This document shows, one piece after another, positions 35,810-50,559 of a stretch of 64,000 nucleotides of DNA. The stretch's first letter is position 1. Each line of letters begins with the position of its first letter. The position numbers were made by a program, and so were the translations under genes. Where the stretch lies: the NCBI RefSeq assembly GCF_933775445.1, contig NC_065877.1, forward strand, positions 15,500,001 through 15,564,000, in the 5' to 3' direction. Source of the DNA: Argentina anserina (Eukaryota; Streptophyta; Magnoliopsida; Rosales; Rosaceae). The notes under the pieces are model-generated. The model was not told where the DNA came from. It ran no database searches and saw only the letters and a program-made list of their open reading frames with translations.

Positions 35810-36690
35810 AGGGTAGAAGAACCCGTCTCTAAATGAGACTACCTCTACTCCCATTATTATTAACCATACTATTGTGCAAAATCTGAGGGGACATAACACC
35901 TAAACCCCGATGAGCACTAGAATTATTACAAGAATCCTCAACTAGGACATCCGGCAAGATATTTGGAACCTCACCGACATGAAGTTCCACTACATTACCA
36001 CTACTAGCAAAATGTGCTAACCTATGAGCACATTATTTGCTTCTTTAAAGACATGTCTAATCGAAATAAACTCAAACTAAAGCATAAGAACTTTGCAATC
36101 ATCTATGAGCCTACTTACCTCAGACATACCAGGGGACTCATTATTCAGTGCATCCACTAGCACCACACAATCACTCTCCACCTCAACATCCAAGAAAGAG
36201 TCATTTGAGAAATATTTTGCCTTCAACACACGAGACAACAAAGATTGAGGAGATGTGAGGATGCGCCAACCTTGCTTTGCTAAGAGAGCTTGATTGAAAA
36301 CCTCCATGTCACGAAACCCTAACCCACCCTCCTCCTTTGAAACATACATGTTCCCAAGCTAGCCAATGAATCTTTCTATTATTATCCGTATCACCTAACC
36401 AAAAGTTAGACATGCAACGATGGAGTTCATGACAAATATGGTTAGGAAGCTCGAAAATACTCATCACATACGTAGGAATTGTCTGAATAACGGCCTTGAT
36501 CATCACCTCCTTCCCCGCGGCACTCAGCAATCTATCTTTCCACCCCTTTAGCTTAGCCCGTGTCTTCTCACTCACAAACGCAAAAGCTTCTAACTTGGAG
36601 TAACTAATCTCAGACCAAAAGCCTCGGCCAAAGCCAACTCGACCTGAAGTAGTTTTGGTGGTACAACAAGCAGATGACACTCGACTTTTA
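35810..36690 (-). pseudogene. LINE (non-LTR retrotransposon) remnant: end of RT region joined to RNase H
   Basis: Minus-strand reading from 36680 gives the segment after the reverse transcriptase of plant L1-type elements: KLKGWKDRLLSAAGKEVMIK, then IPTYVMSIFELPNHIC and MSNFWLGDTDNNRKIHWLAW. A frameshift near 36340 leads into EEGGLGFRDMEVFNQALLAK and GWRILTSPQSLLSRVLKAKY. SFLDVEVESDCVVLVDALNN then joins two parts that are normally hundreds of residues apart: the zinc-binding/linker region is missing and RNase H (ESD motif) begins at once. The frame then breaks again, but FISIRHVFKEANN and a C-terminal tail follow. A T run at 35802-35809 is the A tail of the minus-strand element. Confidence 0.8.
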
Positions 36691-37086
36691 AAAGTCTTTA
36701 ATTGTTTTAGTAATTATAAACACAATCAATTTTTAATCATGTTTCGTATTTTATTAGATAACTTACGTTTTGAGACAATTTCATAAATTGTAATTTCTTT
36801 CCTTTCACGCCTATTGGACTATGCACTTTGGCTTTTGGATTTCACATGTTTGGGGGATTGTTTTCCTTTTTATTGTTAGTTGATCGAGCACTGAACTTTC
36901 TTATCTGCTTGATGAATTTTCTCCTTCAAAACCAGACTCAATCTCTATACAAAGTCCTTTGGATTATTTGAAGTAAAATGGAAAATGCAAAGAGCACAAT
37001 ATCGGAAACATATCCAAATTCTAACCTCTGTAAATACAACAACCTCCTGAGGGCCATAAGTCCATAACCTACCCACCTTCAACCCA

Positions 37087-37093
37087 AATAATA

Positions 37094-37124
<31 letters not shown>

Positions 37125-37130
37125 TAATAA
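37087..37130. repeat. (AAT)n microsatellite upstream of CDPK
   Basis: About 14 AAT units with two TGA-type interruptions, roughly 400 bp before the start codon. Confidence 0.9.
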
Positions 37131-37229
37131 CGAACATAATTGAATCAAATATTTTAGGAAACTCCGGCCAGCTCTCTCTTCTGGAATTCTGACTTTTTCT
37201 CTCCATATTCCAACTGTGAAACAGAGCAC

Positions 37230-37465
37230 ACAACTAGAGAGACAGAGTCAGAGAGACACAACCAGAGTCTAGAGAGAGAAACAAAGAGTGCTTCGACGCT
37301 ACGAAGTCTCCTCGAACCTTGTCTCTCTATCTCTCTCTTTCATCAAATCTTCCCTTTCACACCTCAAAATTCCCCTTTTCATCTTCTTCCTAAACCCTTC
37401 TCTTAAATCACCTCCCCTTCTTTCCTCCCCTCTCATCATCCCAAAATTTCAGTCCTTTCAGGACA
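37230..37465 (+). promoter_or_regulatory. GA- and CT-rich leader of the CDPK gene
   Basis: GAGAGACAGAGTCAGAGAGA and AGTCTAGAGAGAGAAAC are followed by CT-rich runs such as CTCTCTATCTCTCTCTTTC. Plant GAGA tracts near start sites can bind BPC/BBR-type factors, and CT-rich leaders are common. The exact start of transcription cannot be read. Confidence 0.35.
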
Positions 37466-37534
37466 ACTGATCACAAACTCCAGCACCCATCTCTTAAATT
37501 CTCATAATTCTCCGATCCTAAGTTTTCTTCACAA

Positions 37535-40692
<3,158 letters not shown>

Positions 40693-43437
40693 CTGGAAGA
40701 CTGACTCAAGGTTTCTTTTGGGAAGGTGATACATCAATACATGTTAATGAAAGAATTGTTCATTTTTTGTCTGTGCTTTTGAATTTCTTTCTTCTTTAAT
40801 TTTGCTCTGTTAATTTTACATCCTTCTGTAGACCCTTCTGTGAGTTTTAGGATATGAGCCAAGGGTTTTCTCGTGTCTTGATGTAGAGTGAGTTGGCAAA
40901 GAAATTCATTGGGATTGTACATATGTTATAGAAATTGGCATATATTTTCATCAAATTGATCATGTGAAATTAATTATGGTATCATTTGTCAAAGTTAGCT
41001 AGGAATACCAAACTTCTTGACATTTCATGCTTTTTATTAATGTATCATCCTGAGGTGTCCGGTAGTTATATGACTTTGGGTGCCTTGCAACCAAGGATAA
41101 CCAATAATTATATGAACCTGGAAAGTAGTTTCATACTTTGATTGCTAATGTGAGTTGTAAATGGACTCCAAATCATTCATCCTTTTCCATCATCTTGTGT
41201 TCACATTTCACCAAACAAATGCCTACACAATCGCCAACTCCAAAAGAGAGCCTAACCATGGTAAAAACAGCCCTTGAAACTTTAATTGTGTTGTGAAATG
41301 CCCAACTAACACATATTGTTGGTTCAGTTCAGAAATCTTTTTGTTGGTTCAGTTCGGAACGATAACGAAGTCGATAGGTCTGAGACAAATTTTTTGGTCT
41401 CACCTGGAATCCAGTGAGGAAAGTTCTATAAAAGAATCAGATAACAATTTAACCACAACACAGATCAGGACACAAACACCAGATCTTTAGAAATACTAAA
41501 ATCTGAAAAGGAATTACAAAACTCGAAAGTTTATTGTTATTCCCATCTTTTGCTAATTCTAAGCATAAAAACTATGAACTAATTTGGAGCTCGTTCTGAA
41601 GCTCACTCTTGGATTGATAACACTAAAATAAATTTCTCAATCCCTAGAGTAGCCATGTTTTCTAGTTTAACTCCCATAATAGACCAAAGGCAAAACGATT
41701 ACTAAAAGCTAGGCCAGCTAGCGAGAAGAACTAAAACGTACAATATACATGGTATCAGAACGGAAGGGCGTAGGAATCAGGATTCAGATGCATCAATGAT
41801 TGAAGTTCTAGCTTGTAATGAACTTTGGGACTGGTTTCATCAGAAATTTCATTTACATTCTTGCATAAGAAGGGCAATAATGAAATTAGCTTCAGTCCTG
41901 AACTAAATGAATTCTGTTAAAAAGAAATGAAAATATGTTGTCTAACAACGATGGTTTGAGATCTCCTTTTCATTTACATTCAAGTGTTGATATGCTTCAG
42001 TTTAATGCTGACACAAGCTAGACTCTTGGTCCTCTTGGAGTAATCAAATGTAATCGCATGATCAACTACCAGAGCTCCTTGAAAGTAGCTGAATGTCACA
42101 TAGGCACATACCCAACATCACTCACCTCCATCGCTAAATTCGAAAACGTCTGTCATTTTCAAACATAGTAATGGATTTGTTGCACTTCAAGGTTTGTGTG
42201 TGCATACATGGGAGTGGACTGGAACCAATATATATGATGAACTGTGGATGATTAAGAACTCTTCGGTGTTCATCGTGCCTATAATGATTCAAACCATAGC
42301 TAGGTATCATTCTGTTAATAACAAGTAACGAAATAGATTCAAGACAAACAACTTTCAAGAATGAATCTCTCTTCCGCTCCTATTCTCTATTTCTCTATCA
42401 TCTTCATTACAGAATATTTTCAGAACTTAAAAGTGGACAGTCGCGTGTACCATTGCAGTAGTTTTGATCTATGATTATAGGATAGTTTGAACTCCTATTA
42501 GAGTAATTTTCTCATATGAGATTCTTGGCATATCCAGAGCCACCATGGATAAGAGGAAAACAATGAAGACTTTAATTAAATTTCAGAAATTTGATATTTT
42601 TTTATTTTGTTTAGGGTGAAATTTCTAGAAAAGTGCAAATTCGATGGGAAAAGATCAGTGAAATTTGAAGTTTGTTTTCCGGGTTTATTTTCCATGAAAA
42701 TAGGTGTCATTCTTCAATTCCCAATATTTACATACAATTCTAACCATTTTTTAAATTCTAGGGAATAGTATCCAAACAAAAAAATTCTCAATTTTTATAA
42801 TAGAATTCCCATGAAAATAACATTTCCATCAAACTAAGATTACTCCATTCAAACACAACATTAGAAAAAAAAACAATTTGTTAGAAATATTTGGCTCAAC
42901 CAGAATGAGAGCTTAATTAACCAATTTACTATTCAACTAAACAAAATACAACAAACATTTTGGTGTGTTAGCACACATCAGTCACGTTCCGATTCTAGCT
43001 CATTCGTCGTACCATTGAATGCACAATTTCATACGTGAGTGGCAGATGTTCAACCTAATTGCTTTAGTATTATAACCTATAACAAAACTATACCAAATAT
43101 AATTTAAGCAGATTAACTTATTAAGTAAGGGTCGGACGATTGGTACTTGTCACAGTCATTCCCTTGTTTCCCTAGCTTCTAGGAAAAAGAAGATCCTACA
43201 CTAATCTGCAAAGCTTCTATCAGTCCTATGAGCGAGTAAATCCCAAGCATCTAGAACCATCTGTTTGGTACGTATGATATGATATGCAATACGTATAAAT
43301 GGGAGGAAAAAGGGGGAAATTTACACTTCATCTATTATTATTCTCTGGATATCAGATAGGTAAGCAATTTTGCCGTTTTACTTTTTTCAGAAAGATACAA
43401 ACTAAATGATATGATATTTATCTATTCTGTATGATTA
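40693..43437. other. CDPK 3' region and intergenic DNA
   Basis: The CDPK 3' untranslated region lies in the first few hundred bases. A short duplicated GTTGGTTCAGTTC word occurs at 41320-41355. Nothing else recognisable as a gene or element is seen. Confidence 0.35.
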
Positions 43438-44594
43438 GGGGGGTGTATTGTATATAAATTTAGTGGGAGTTTTAAAGAATTTATAGAATTCAAAAGTTTA
43501 GGTGTATTCAATACAGACTTTTAATTATCAATACAAGTCTAAGTGTATTCAATTAGAATTTCTAAAAATCATTATGGAATCCTTGAAAGTATGAGGATAT
43601 TCAATCAGGTTTTTTAAAATGAATAGAAGTATGTAGGTATTCAAAATATCATTCACTTATAGAATTATAAACTCATTGAATCATAGACTTTGTAATGTTA
43701 ATTATACACACCACAATCTAAAAATTGTCTAACCTCTAGAGCAAAAAATTTCATGGACTTTTCATAGACTTTCTTATTGTATTTGTTTTCTCCACCATTT
43801 TTCTTTATTTCTTTACCAATTTTTTTCCTACAACCCAATATGTTTATTCAACCTATGATCCATGATTGTTTTCTTCTTCTTTATGTTATGTTATTACCTT
43901 GTATCTTTATACTTATTAAAACTTCATTCTCATATGTGGACACATGTCCAATGCTAACAATAAAAACAATGACGATGAAAGAAGTACGTAAGAAGAAAAG
44001 AGAAGAATAATCACATCAATATTTTATGAACACCAACTTCTTTAGCTTAAAACTTCATGAATAATTTATTTACTTCCATTTTTTGGTACCTATTGGTCGA
44101 TACATTAAATTCGAAAAGTTTCTTTCATTTTCTCTTAAATAATCGAGATTCTCTAATTTCTTTGTAATAGATACAAGTCATACAACCAATAAATTTGCTT
44201 AGAACAAAAATTGTTCAGAATAAAATTTTCTTAGCATACATTAAATCCTCCTCCAATAGCACCAACAAGGTGTCAGAGAACCCATAAGACCAACCTTAAT
44301 GCTTAAGGCGCACTCGTGAGTGAAGCAAGTTATCACATAACCGTGGGCTTATAATTGAGAGACATGGTATATACATACATTATGAGCACTGAGAAATCTA
44401 TTGAAGTCGATCAATATGAATTATGTGAATTTCATGAATCAATAAAAGTATGTAGAAATCAGCCAAAAGTCTGTGGTCGAAATCAGTAGTTTTAACAATT
44501 CTATGAAAGTCTGTATACTTTTAAAATAGTCTGTGGACTTTTTAGAAGTTTGTCAATTAAAATAAGTCCACACAAATCTAAATACAATACACCC
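43438..44594. mobile_element. Candidate hAT-like non-autonomous element
   Basis: The left end GGGGGGTGTATTGTATATAAA is inverted to the right end TCTAAATACAATACACCC. GTGTATTCAAT words recur inside the left part, like subterminal repeats. TATGATTA precedes the left end. TATCTTTA, 6 of 8 the same, follows the right end once the later insertion at 44597-45187 is set aside. An 8-bp duplication would fit hAT elements. The inner open frames are short and have no transposase similarity. Confidence 0.5.
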
Positions 44595-44596
44595 TA

Positions 44597-45187
44597 AGTA
44601 GCAAGGACACGGACACTAGTGTCCGTATTGGACACGATTCGATACGTAGACACAACATATAAAAGTTTTTTTTGGACACGGACACGTGGTGGACACGTTA
44701 ATTAAATATTATTTTTAATATATATATATATATATATATATTTATTTATTAAAAAAATTATTTTATAAATTTGAAAGTATTTAGAATTTTAGATGTATAT
44801 ATGTCAGAGTGTGCATTAAAATGATGAAAACATAACTTGTTAGAATGGCTAAGGACTTGATAAGTACCTTGGATAACCAAGGTTCGAATCCCACCATAAG
44901 CATTCTTATTTTTATCACGAGTTTCTCTCCTTATATATATTAAAGTCTGCATAAATATAACAAAAATTGAATTTGTTAGAATGGTTGAGGAGTTGTTGAG
45001 TGCCTTGGATGACCAATGTTCGATTCTCACCATAAGCACTTTCACTTTTATTATGAGTTGGTGCGTGTCCGATTTGGACACTCGCGTGTCCGGACCGTGT
45101 CCGAATGCAGACACGCGTATTGGGGCGCGTCCGTGTGTGTGTCGGACACGCAATACGCAACTGCAATGGCGTGTCCGTGCAACCTAG
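44597..45187. mobile_element. Mutator-like MITE inserted in the end of the hAT-like element
   Basis: AATACACCCTA stands directly outside both ends (44586-44596 and 45188-45198), an 11-bp target duplication made from the hAT-like terminus. The termini AGTAGCAAGGACACGGACA and CGTGTCCGTGCAACCTAG are inverted to each other. GTGTCCG/CGGACAC words recur throughout both subterminal parts. The duplication length suits Mutator-like elements. An inner pair of tRNA-like units is listed separately. Confidence 0.7.
44839..45032 (+). repeat. Two tandem tRNA-like (SINE-type) units
   Basis: GTTAGAATGGCTAAGGACTTG followed about 28 bases later by GGTTCGAATCCC resembles the A and B boxes of a pol III promoter in a tRNA-derived SINE head. 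About 136 bp downstream the unit recurs as GTTAGAATGGTTGAGGAGTT with a decayed B box, TGTTCGATTCT. A true tRNA is not formed: I see no paired acceptor stem or anticodon arm. Confidence 0.45.
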
Positions 45188-45195
45188 AATACACC

Positions 45196-45575
45196 CTATC
45201 TTTAAAATTAATTTCAGTTTATCCTCCTAAATTTTACAACAAAAATCAGTTCACCCCTTAAACTTTTATTTTAATCAGTTTCTCCCCTTATACTTTTAAA
45301 TGATATTAGAGATGACAAAATTCAGATTTTTTAGGTTAAAATCCAATCATATATGCAAAACCAAAAACAAATTCTCAATAATTTTACAACAACACTGAAG
45401 CTTTCAAATTAGTCTCATAGCATAATTATCGATAAAATCCATATAAATATCTGAATTTTGTCATATCTGATGTCATTTAAAAGTATAAGCGAGAAACTGA
45501 TTAAATTAAAATTTTAAGAGGTGAACTGATTTTAGGTGTAAAGTTTACAATGATAAACTGATATTAATTCTTAGA
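45196..45575. mobile_element. Long-inverted-repeat foldback element
   Basis: ATTAATTTCAGTTTATC, AAAATCAGTTCACC, TTTAATCAGTTTCTC and TTATACTTTTAAATGA in the left half recur inverted, in mirrored order, in the right half (about 45435-45570). Inverted repeats of about 130 bp surround a short centre. No clear target duplication was found, so the class is open and the ends are approximate. Confidence 0.6.
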
Positions 45576-46011
45576 TTTACAATTATATTCATTCTCAAAA
45601 AAAGATTTACGATTATATTTACAACATCTAAACCCCCGGCCGGTGAATGTCCTATAACCTCAAGTTTATATAGAACCCTCCTTGGTCAAAATCTGAAAGG
45701 TAGTTAGAATAAAACCGTTAACGCACTCATAACTTTGATAGAATATCATGATTCATCTATATTAGATCCTTGAGGCAATTACAGTCTAAATAAACAGGTT
45801 TTGAATTTTAGGTTATGTAGAAACAAGTGAAACAACCAACTTAACAACGTGCAGAAGTTGAAATATGCAGGGATCTGTACAATAAATTTTAATCAAAATG
45901 TTATAATGATCTTACTTTATTTATCATGACTCTTAATCACATTTTGTACGGAGATAAAATTGTTTTTTTTAAAATGAATTTGTTGGATCATCTAAGAAAT
46001 TTCGATTCTGG

Positions 46012-48542
46012 CACTACTAGAAATATGGCCTGAGGGGACATTTATTAAGTGTCCCCTTTGATACCTATAGGGACATATATATATATATATATATATGTCC
46101 CTATTGAGCTATAGAGACATTTAGTACAAATGTGTCTTTTGAAGGTGTTTCTATTGCTAACTTGGACACTTAATTCATGTGTCCCCAAATATAAGAGTGA
46201 GTCTCATTGTATCTCAAACACAAATTAGAGTACAAATACCATACATGTATATAGATACACTACACCAATTAGGGACACTTATATGTGCCCATTAACATAA
46301 CTTTACTTTTTACTCCTAGTCCCTATAATGGGAAGTAATTGCAAACCAATCCCAAGAATATATAAAATATCATAACAATAAACAACTAATCACACAATTA
46401 TATATTTGTCATTGAAATATTATATTCACCAATATATCAACAAAAATTACAGTTTGACATTGTTCAACAAACAACCGCTGTAGGACTCCAGCATTTTCTG
46501 AACATTAACTCACTACTATTAATTCATAGTAATGTACTTTACAATTCCATAATTGACTCATCATAATACTTGCCTTTTTTCCCTTTACAAAAAGACCTTT
46601 AGTCTTTAGAAGGGCACGGAGCCTCTCTACAGTTAATCCCTGAAAGTCCCTACTAGCTGTTTGACTGCTTGATTCCTTTGTAAGTTCAACCAAACCGAGT
46701 AAAATTAATTAAACCAAATTATTAAGTTAATGAAACTCCTAATATATGTTTGACAAGTAGTAAGATTGTGGAACAAATGCAGTGCATCCCAAGACTATAA
46801 AGAAATGCATTAACGAAGAATTGGCTGCTCTACAATAAGTACTGATGACTATTTACCACCTAAAATCTTGAGAATACCGTCCAATTGATCACACCAATAT
46901 AAGCATATTAAAAAGAAAGGATATACACCAAAACACTACAATAAAACTTTGACAAACTTATAAGGAAATGGATACCTGGAAGTAATGTCGCAAACACAGA
47001 CCTCAATCTCCAAGCACAGAGACAATAACACATAAAGCAGCTCAAAGAGAGAATATTGTCTGGTATTTGAGTGGCGATAAAAGAAAATGAAGAACAAAGT
47101 AAATATTTCCTAAAAGCTAGCATGCAAAACCAGATCAGAGAATAAAAGATGGTACATTTCTGCTTTAACTACACCAATTCAAGAAAATCAACTTTAGATT
47201 CAAAGCTATAATTCTACTTTCAAATTTCCCAAATGGCAAAAACTTCCTCACGAATTCGGTGAAGCAAAATCCGTCAAGGTAAATTTGGATAATCAACTCA
47301 GCTTCTTGATACCTCACCAAGCTGCATACAAAGCCTAATCAATCCTAGAATTGACAGAAGAGTCTCCAATTTTTGAAGAACAACGCCGAGCAGTAAACCC
47401 AGAAAAATTCAAAATCGAATTAGTGAAGAAATCAATCAAACTAAATCACCAAGATGATGAAGACGACGAGATGAATGATTTCCATACCAAATTCGATCGA
47501 ATCGGTGGCTGCAAACGCAGGTGCCACCTTGATGCTCAACACTGTTCACTATGATTTCTCTTTCCACGATCGCCGATCTAAAAAGCGAGAGCCGGAAAGG
47601 CGTTGGCGACATCGAAATAGGGTGAACGGAGGCGGTGCGGCGGTCGGAGCGAAGCTGAAGGCGTAGGAAGGACGGTGGTTTGGCGCGTGGGTCGTCATGT
47701 CGCGAAGAGGGAGGTTGGTTTGAGAGCTTGATCTATTTGCTCTCAGTTACCTCCAACACACATACATGGTCTAAATGATCCGAGGGCTGAAATTATCCAA
47801 CCAATTTCTACAGCCAAGATTGCACCGTAAACATTTTCTGATTTCCCAAATAATTCCTTTAAATTTCCCATAAATAGCTTGCTAATCCAGAAAATTCACC
47901 ATACATTCTCAATTACTTGACTTAACGTGTGCGACTTTTAATTCAAGAGAGTTACTTATTTGAAAACTCTGAAAAATATTTTCAAATATGTAATTCAATT
48001 AATCACCGATATCGTAAAATAGTCACTAACGATCTCAACTTAGCTCCTTAATAACTCCGGGGCTCACATCTACTCTTGGTCTGGGTATTCTACTAAGAGT
48101 GAGAAGAACAAGAATAATTGTATGTTGGAGAATTTTTTTCTCAAAAAATCGATAGATCTAGATGAGAAAAAACATAGATTAGATAATGAGTCAGTCTAAT
48201 GGCGGCCAAAAGTTTTGTATGGCACATTATTTCATGGATAAAAGAAAGAGTCTAAAAAGAGTATTCTACTATTTGTCTTGGAGAAGTAATTGTATTCTAC
48301 CAACAAAATATACATTTTGTGTAGTTTAGGAACATATACAAGTCTCTAAACATGATTGTGGATATACCTAAAGTGTTTAGGGATACATAAGTGTGTCTTT
48401 TGCATATATAGAGACACATAATTTGTGCCAAATATATATCGAGGGACACAAGCAAACATATGTCCCCAAATACAAGAATATAGGGACACTTGTTTAATTG
48501 TCCCTAAACTAAATGTCTCCTTAGCCTTAATTTCTAGTAGTG
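46012..48542. mobile_element. Complete non-autonomous CACTA transposon
   Basis: The left end CACTACTAGAAATATGGCC and the right end CTTAATTTCTAGTAGTG are inverted to each other, and TGG lies directly outside both (46009-46011 and 48543-48545). A 3-bp duplication is the CACTA signature. Subterminal regions on both sides are filled with GGGACA/TGTCCC words in both directions (46040-46290 and 48330-48510). The 2531-bp element has no transposase frame. Its centre (about 46500-47730) looks like host gene sequence on the minus strand. Confidence 0.9.
46505..47698 (-). pseudogene. Captured host-gene fragments inside CACTA, one with a SAP-like motif
   Basis: On the minus strand, a GC-richer piece starts at an ATG (47698) with MTTHAPNHRPSYAFSFAPTA and stops after about 49 residues; it looks like the N-terminal exon of a plastid-targeted protein. 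Further along (46693-46505) the frame reads [20 protein letters not shown] and [20 protein letters not shown], which resembles a SAP DNA/RNA-binding motif (helix-loop-helix with GLxVxGKK). Between them, AT-rich, intron-like sequence has no frame. The pieces could come from one captured gene, but I cannot name the donor. The reading frame is not continuous and functional protein is unlikely. Confidence 0.45.
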
Positions 48543-48545
48543 TGG

Positions 48546-49509
48546 GTACATTTAAAGCACCTTAGGCTTAAACAGAGAAAGTTATTCACAACTTGCATTA
48601 TTTGATGATGATATATAGCCATATAGGTAGACAACCATGAACCATCTCATTTGTACAGATTATGCGGTCAACTATTTGTATAACTTAATTCTTCAATCTT
48701 CATACATTTTGTACTCTGAGGCCTTCATGGAATAGCGTTTGAATTGTCTCTAAGGAAACATACTAGGATCTCAATCTACATAGCTCCAGCCAAAATGAAA
48801 TTAAACGTACACGTACCCTTCTTCCTAGGTGGTGTTGTATTTTAAGCTTTCAAAATTAGGATTCCAAATCCAATTTAGGACACTGAAAAAAGGGTATTCA
48901 GGTGTGAAAATGCGATCGGGTGTATCGAGGCTGAGTCATTTATCATATACTTCCGTGAACAATTGTCTGTGCTAGATTGGCTGGACTAGATCTGTATTCT
49001 TTCTCACAGGCCTGTTACTTATATGGCAAACTTCTTATAAGCCAACCTTCTTCATGAAATCCCTCAAGGCCTCAACACTCAAAGACCATATTATAGCACG
49101 CATACTCAACCCTAATACTATTTTTAGCAAATTAATTAACATGCAATCTGCAGTTGCATGTCATTTTCACAAACAAACCACTCGCGTGCTATACCGTAGA
49201 ATGTAGATTCTTTCTAACCTCCAGGGCTTATTTATACATTGTTGTTTCTTCACTAAGTACGTATTCACCACATACTTCAATAACTCCATCATCTAGCATT
49301 TCAATCATACAAAGTTGTGTGAGTGTTCCTACTTAGCATGGGAATCATACATTATGTCCTGCGTTTTCTCTCTGCGTGGGGTTCTGCTAGCTGATGCAGC
49401 CAATGTCTACAACTACATGTAGTTCGTGATGCAACGGCCGCCTACATTCTGCCATGTTAATCCGGTTTATATCCCAATCCTCCGACGAATCATTTTACAG
49501 CGCACGGGC
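48546..49509. other. Intergenic region
   Basis: AT-rich with no gene or clear repeat. A short frame at 49154-49336 is not recognisable. Confidence 0.3.
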
Positions 49510-49524
49510 TTTGGGCTAGCGGTT

Positions 49525-49727
49525 TTTTTTATTAAAAAAATGAAATTACAAACGGAATCCCCTAGGGTATCCAGAAGTAACAAGATCAAACACAAGGGTA
49601 TTAGAAGCCTCAAGGGGCACTTGATCAACCAATAATCTCGCATGCAATGTATGACCGAGATTCGCAACAGCATCGGCGACGAAATTAGCTTCTCTAGAAA
49701 CATATTTAAAGCTAATTTCCCTGAAAA
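49525..49727 (-). mobile_element. 5'-truncated LINE insertion (C-terminal tail only)
   Basis: Minus-strand reading gives YVSREANFVADAVANLGH and then VDQVPLEASNTLVFDLVTSG, the end of the RNase H-like domain and C-terminus of a plant L1-type element, then a stop and an A-rich end. TTTGGGCTAGCGGTT (49510-49524) and TTTGGCCTAGCGGTT (49728-49742) flank it with one mismatch, a 15-bp target duplication. Severe 5' truncation is normal for LINE insertion. Confidence 0.8.
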
Positions 49728-49770
49728 TTTGGCCTAGCGGTTACACTCAAATCCTGGACATGATTGTGTA

Positions 49771-49920
49771 GACACCCAATTTTGTCGAGCTAAGGTACTT
49801 ACTCGTTTTCGTACTTGCAATGCATGCATACTTTTGTTTATATCATTTTACAAAACTACTTATATATGTTTCTTTTATCTGATCAGGGCAAATCCATTTA
49901 ATGTATATGTATGTATGTAG
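49771..49920 (+). mobile_element. Possible start of a Gypsy LTR (fragment)
   Basis: TGTAGACACCCAATTTTGTC resembles the LTR start of plant Tat/Ogre-type Gypsy elements. The matching end is not seen, and the element would be cut by the TA-flanked MITE at 49951. This rests on one short motif only. Confidence 0.25.
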
Positions 49921-49922
49921 GT

Positions 49923-49950
<28 letters not shown>

Positions 49951-49956
<6 letters not shown>

Positions 49957-50350
49957 ATTCAAAGTGAAGCTTCACTCTGAAATTTCAGAGTGAAGTTCCA
50001 ATTTTGGCACACTTTTTTGTCAAATTTTTTCACCATAAGCGATTCAATATTTATGTATGTTATTCAAGATCATCTCTACAAAGTTTCATCCAATTTGACA
50101 ATGATTTGAGGTTTCAAAATTGAGATTTACACGAACGGTTCACGTTGAACAGTTTTAATTCATTCATTGATTTAATCTAATTTCAATACCTTAGCGATGT
50201 CCGAATTATGTGAAATTTTGTATAGATGATCTTGAATAGCATACCTAAATATTGAATCGCTTATGGTGAAAACATTTGACTAAAAAGTGTGCCAAAATTG
50301 GAACTTCACTCTGTAATTTCAGAGTGAACCTTCACTCTGTATAGAGAATG
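49951..50350. mobile_element. TA-flanked foldback MITE, family copy 3
   Basis: GTCTCTATTCAAAGTGAAGC opens the element and CACTCTGTATAGAGAATG closes it. Internal blocks match copies 1 and 2 (CGATTCAATATTTATGTATG, CACGAACGGTTCACGTTGAA, CGATGTCCGAATTATGTGAA). Here the extra CACTCTGTAATTTCAGAGTG palindrome is present at both ends. Long (TA)n tracts flank it (49923-49950 and 50351-50388). Confidence 0.85.
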
Positions 50351-50383
<33 letters not shown>

Positions 50384-50559
50384 ATATATTTATTTATTCA
50401 AACCCTAAATTTAACTGATAAAGTAATCTTAGGTCTTCCTTTTATTACCATTTCACCACAAAATACGATGGAATTATCACTCATCATTTTGGTGAACTAG
50501 TACAATTCACCTTTTTTTTAATCCGGAAATACACACATTAAAGTATTTCAAGAAAATAA

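Noticed and set aside
44839..44896. A functional tRNA gene
   Set aside because: Only A-box- and B-box-like words are present; the acceptor and anticodon stems do not form.
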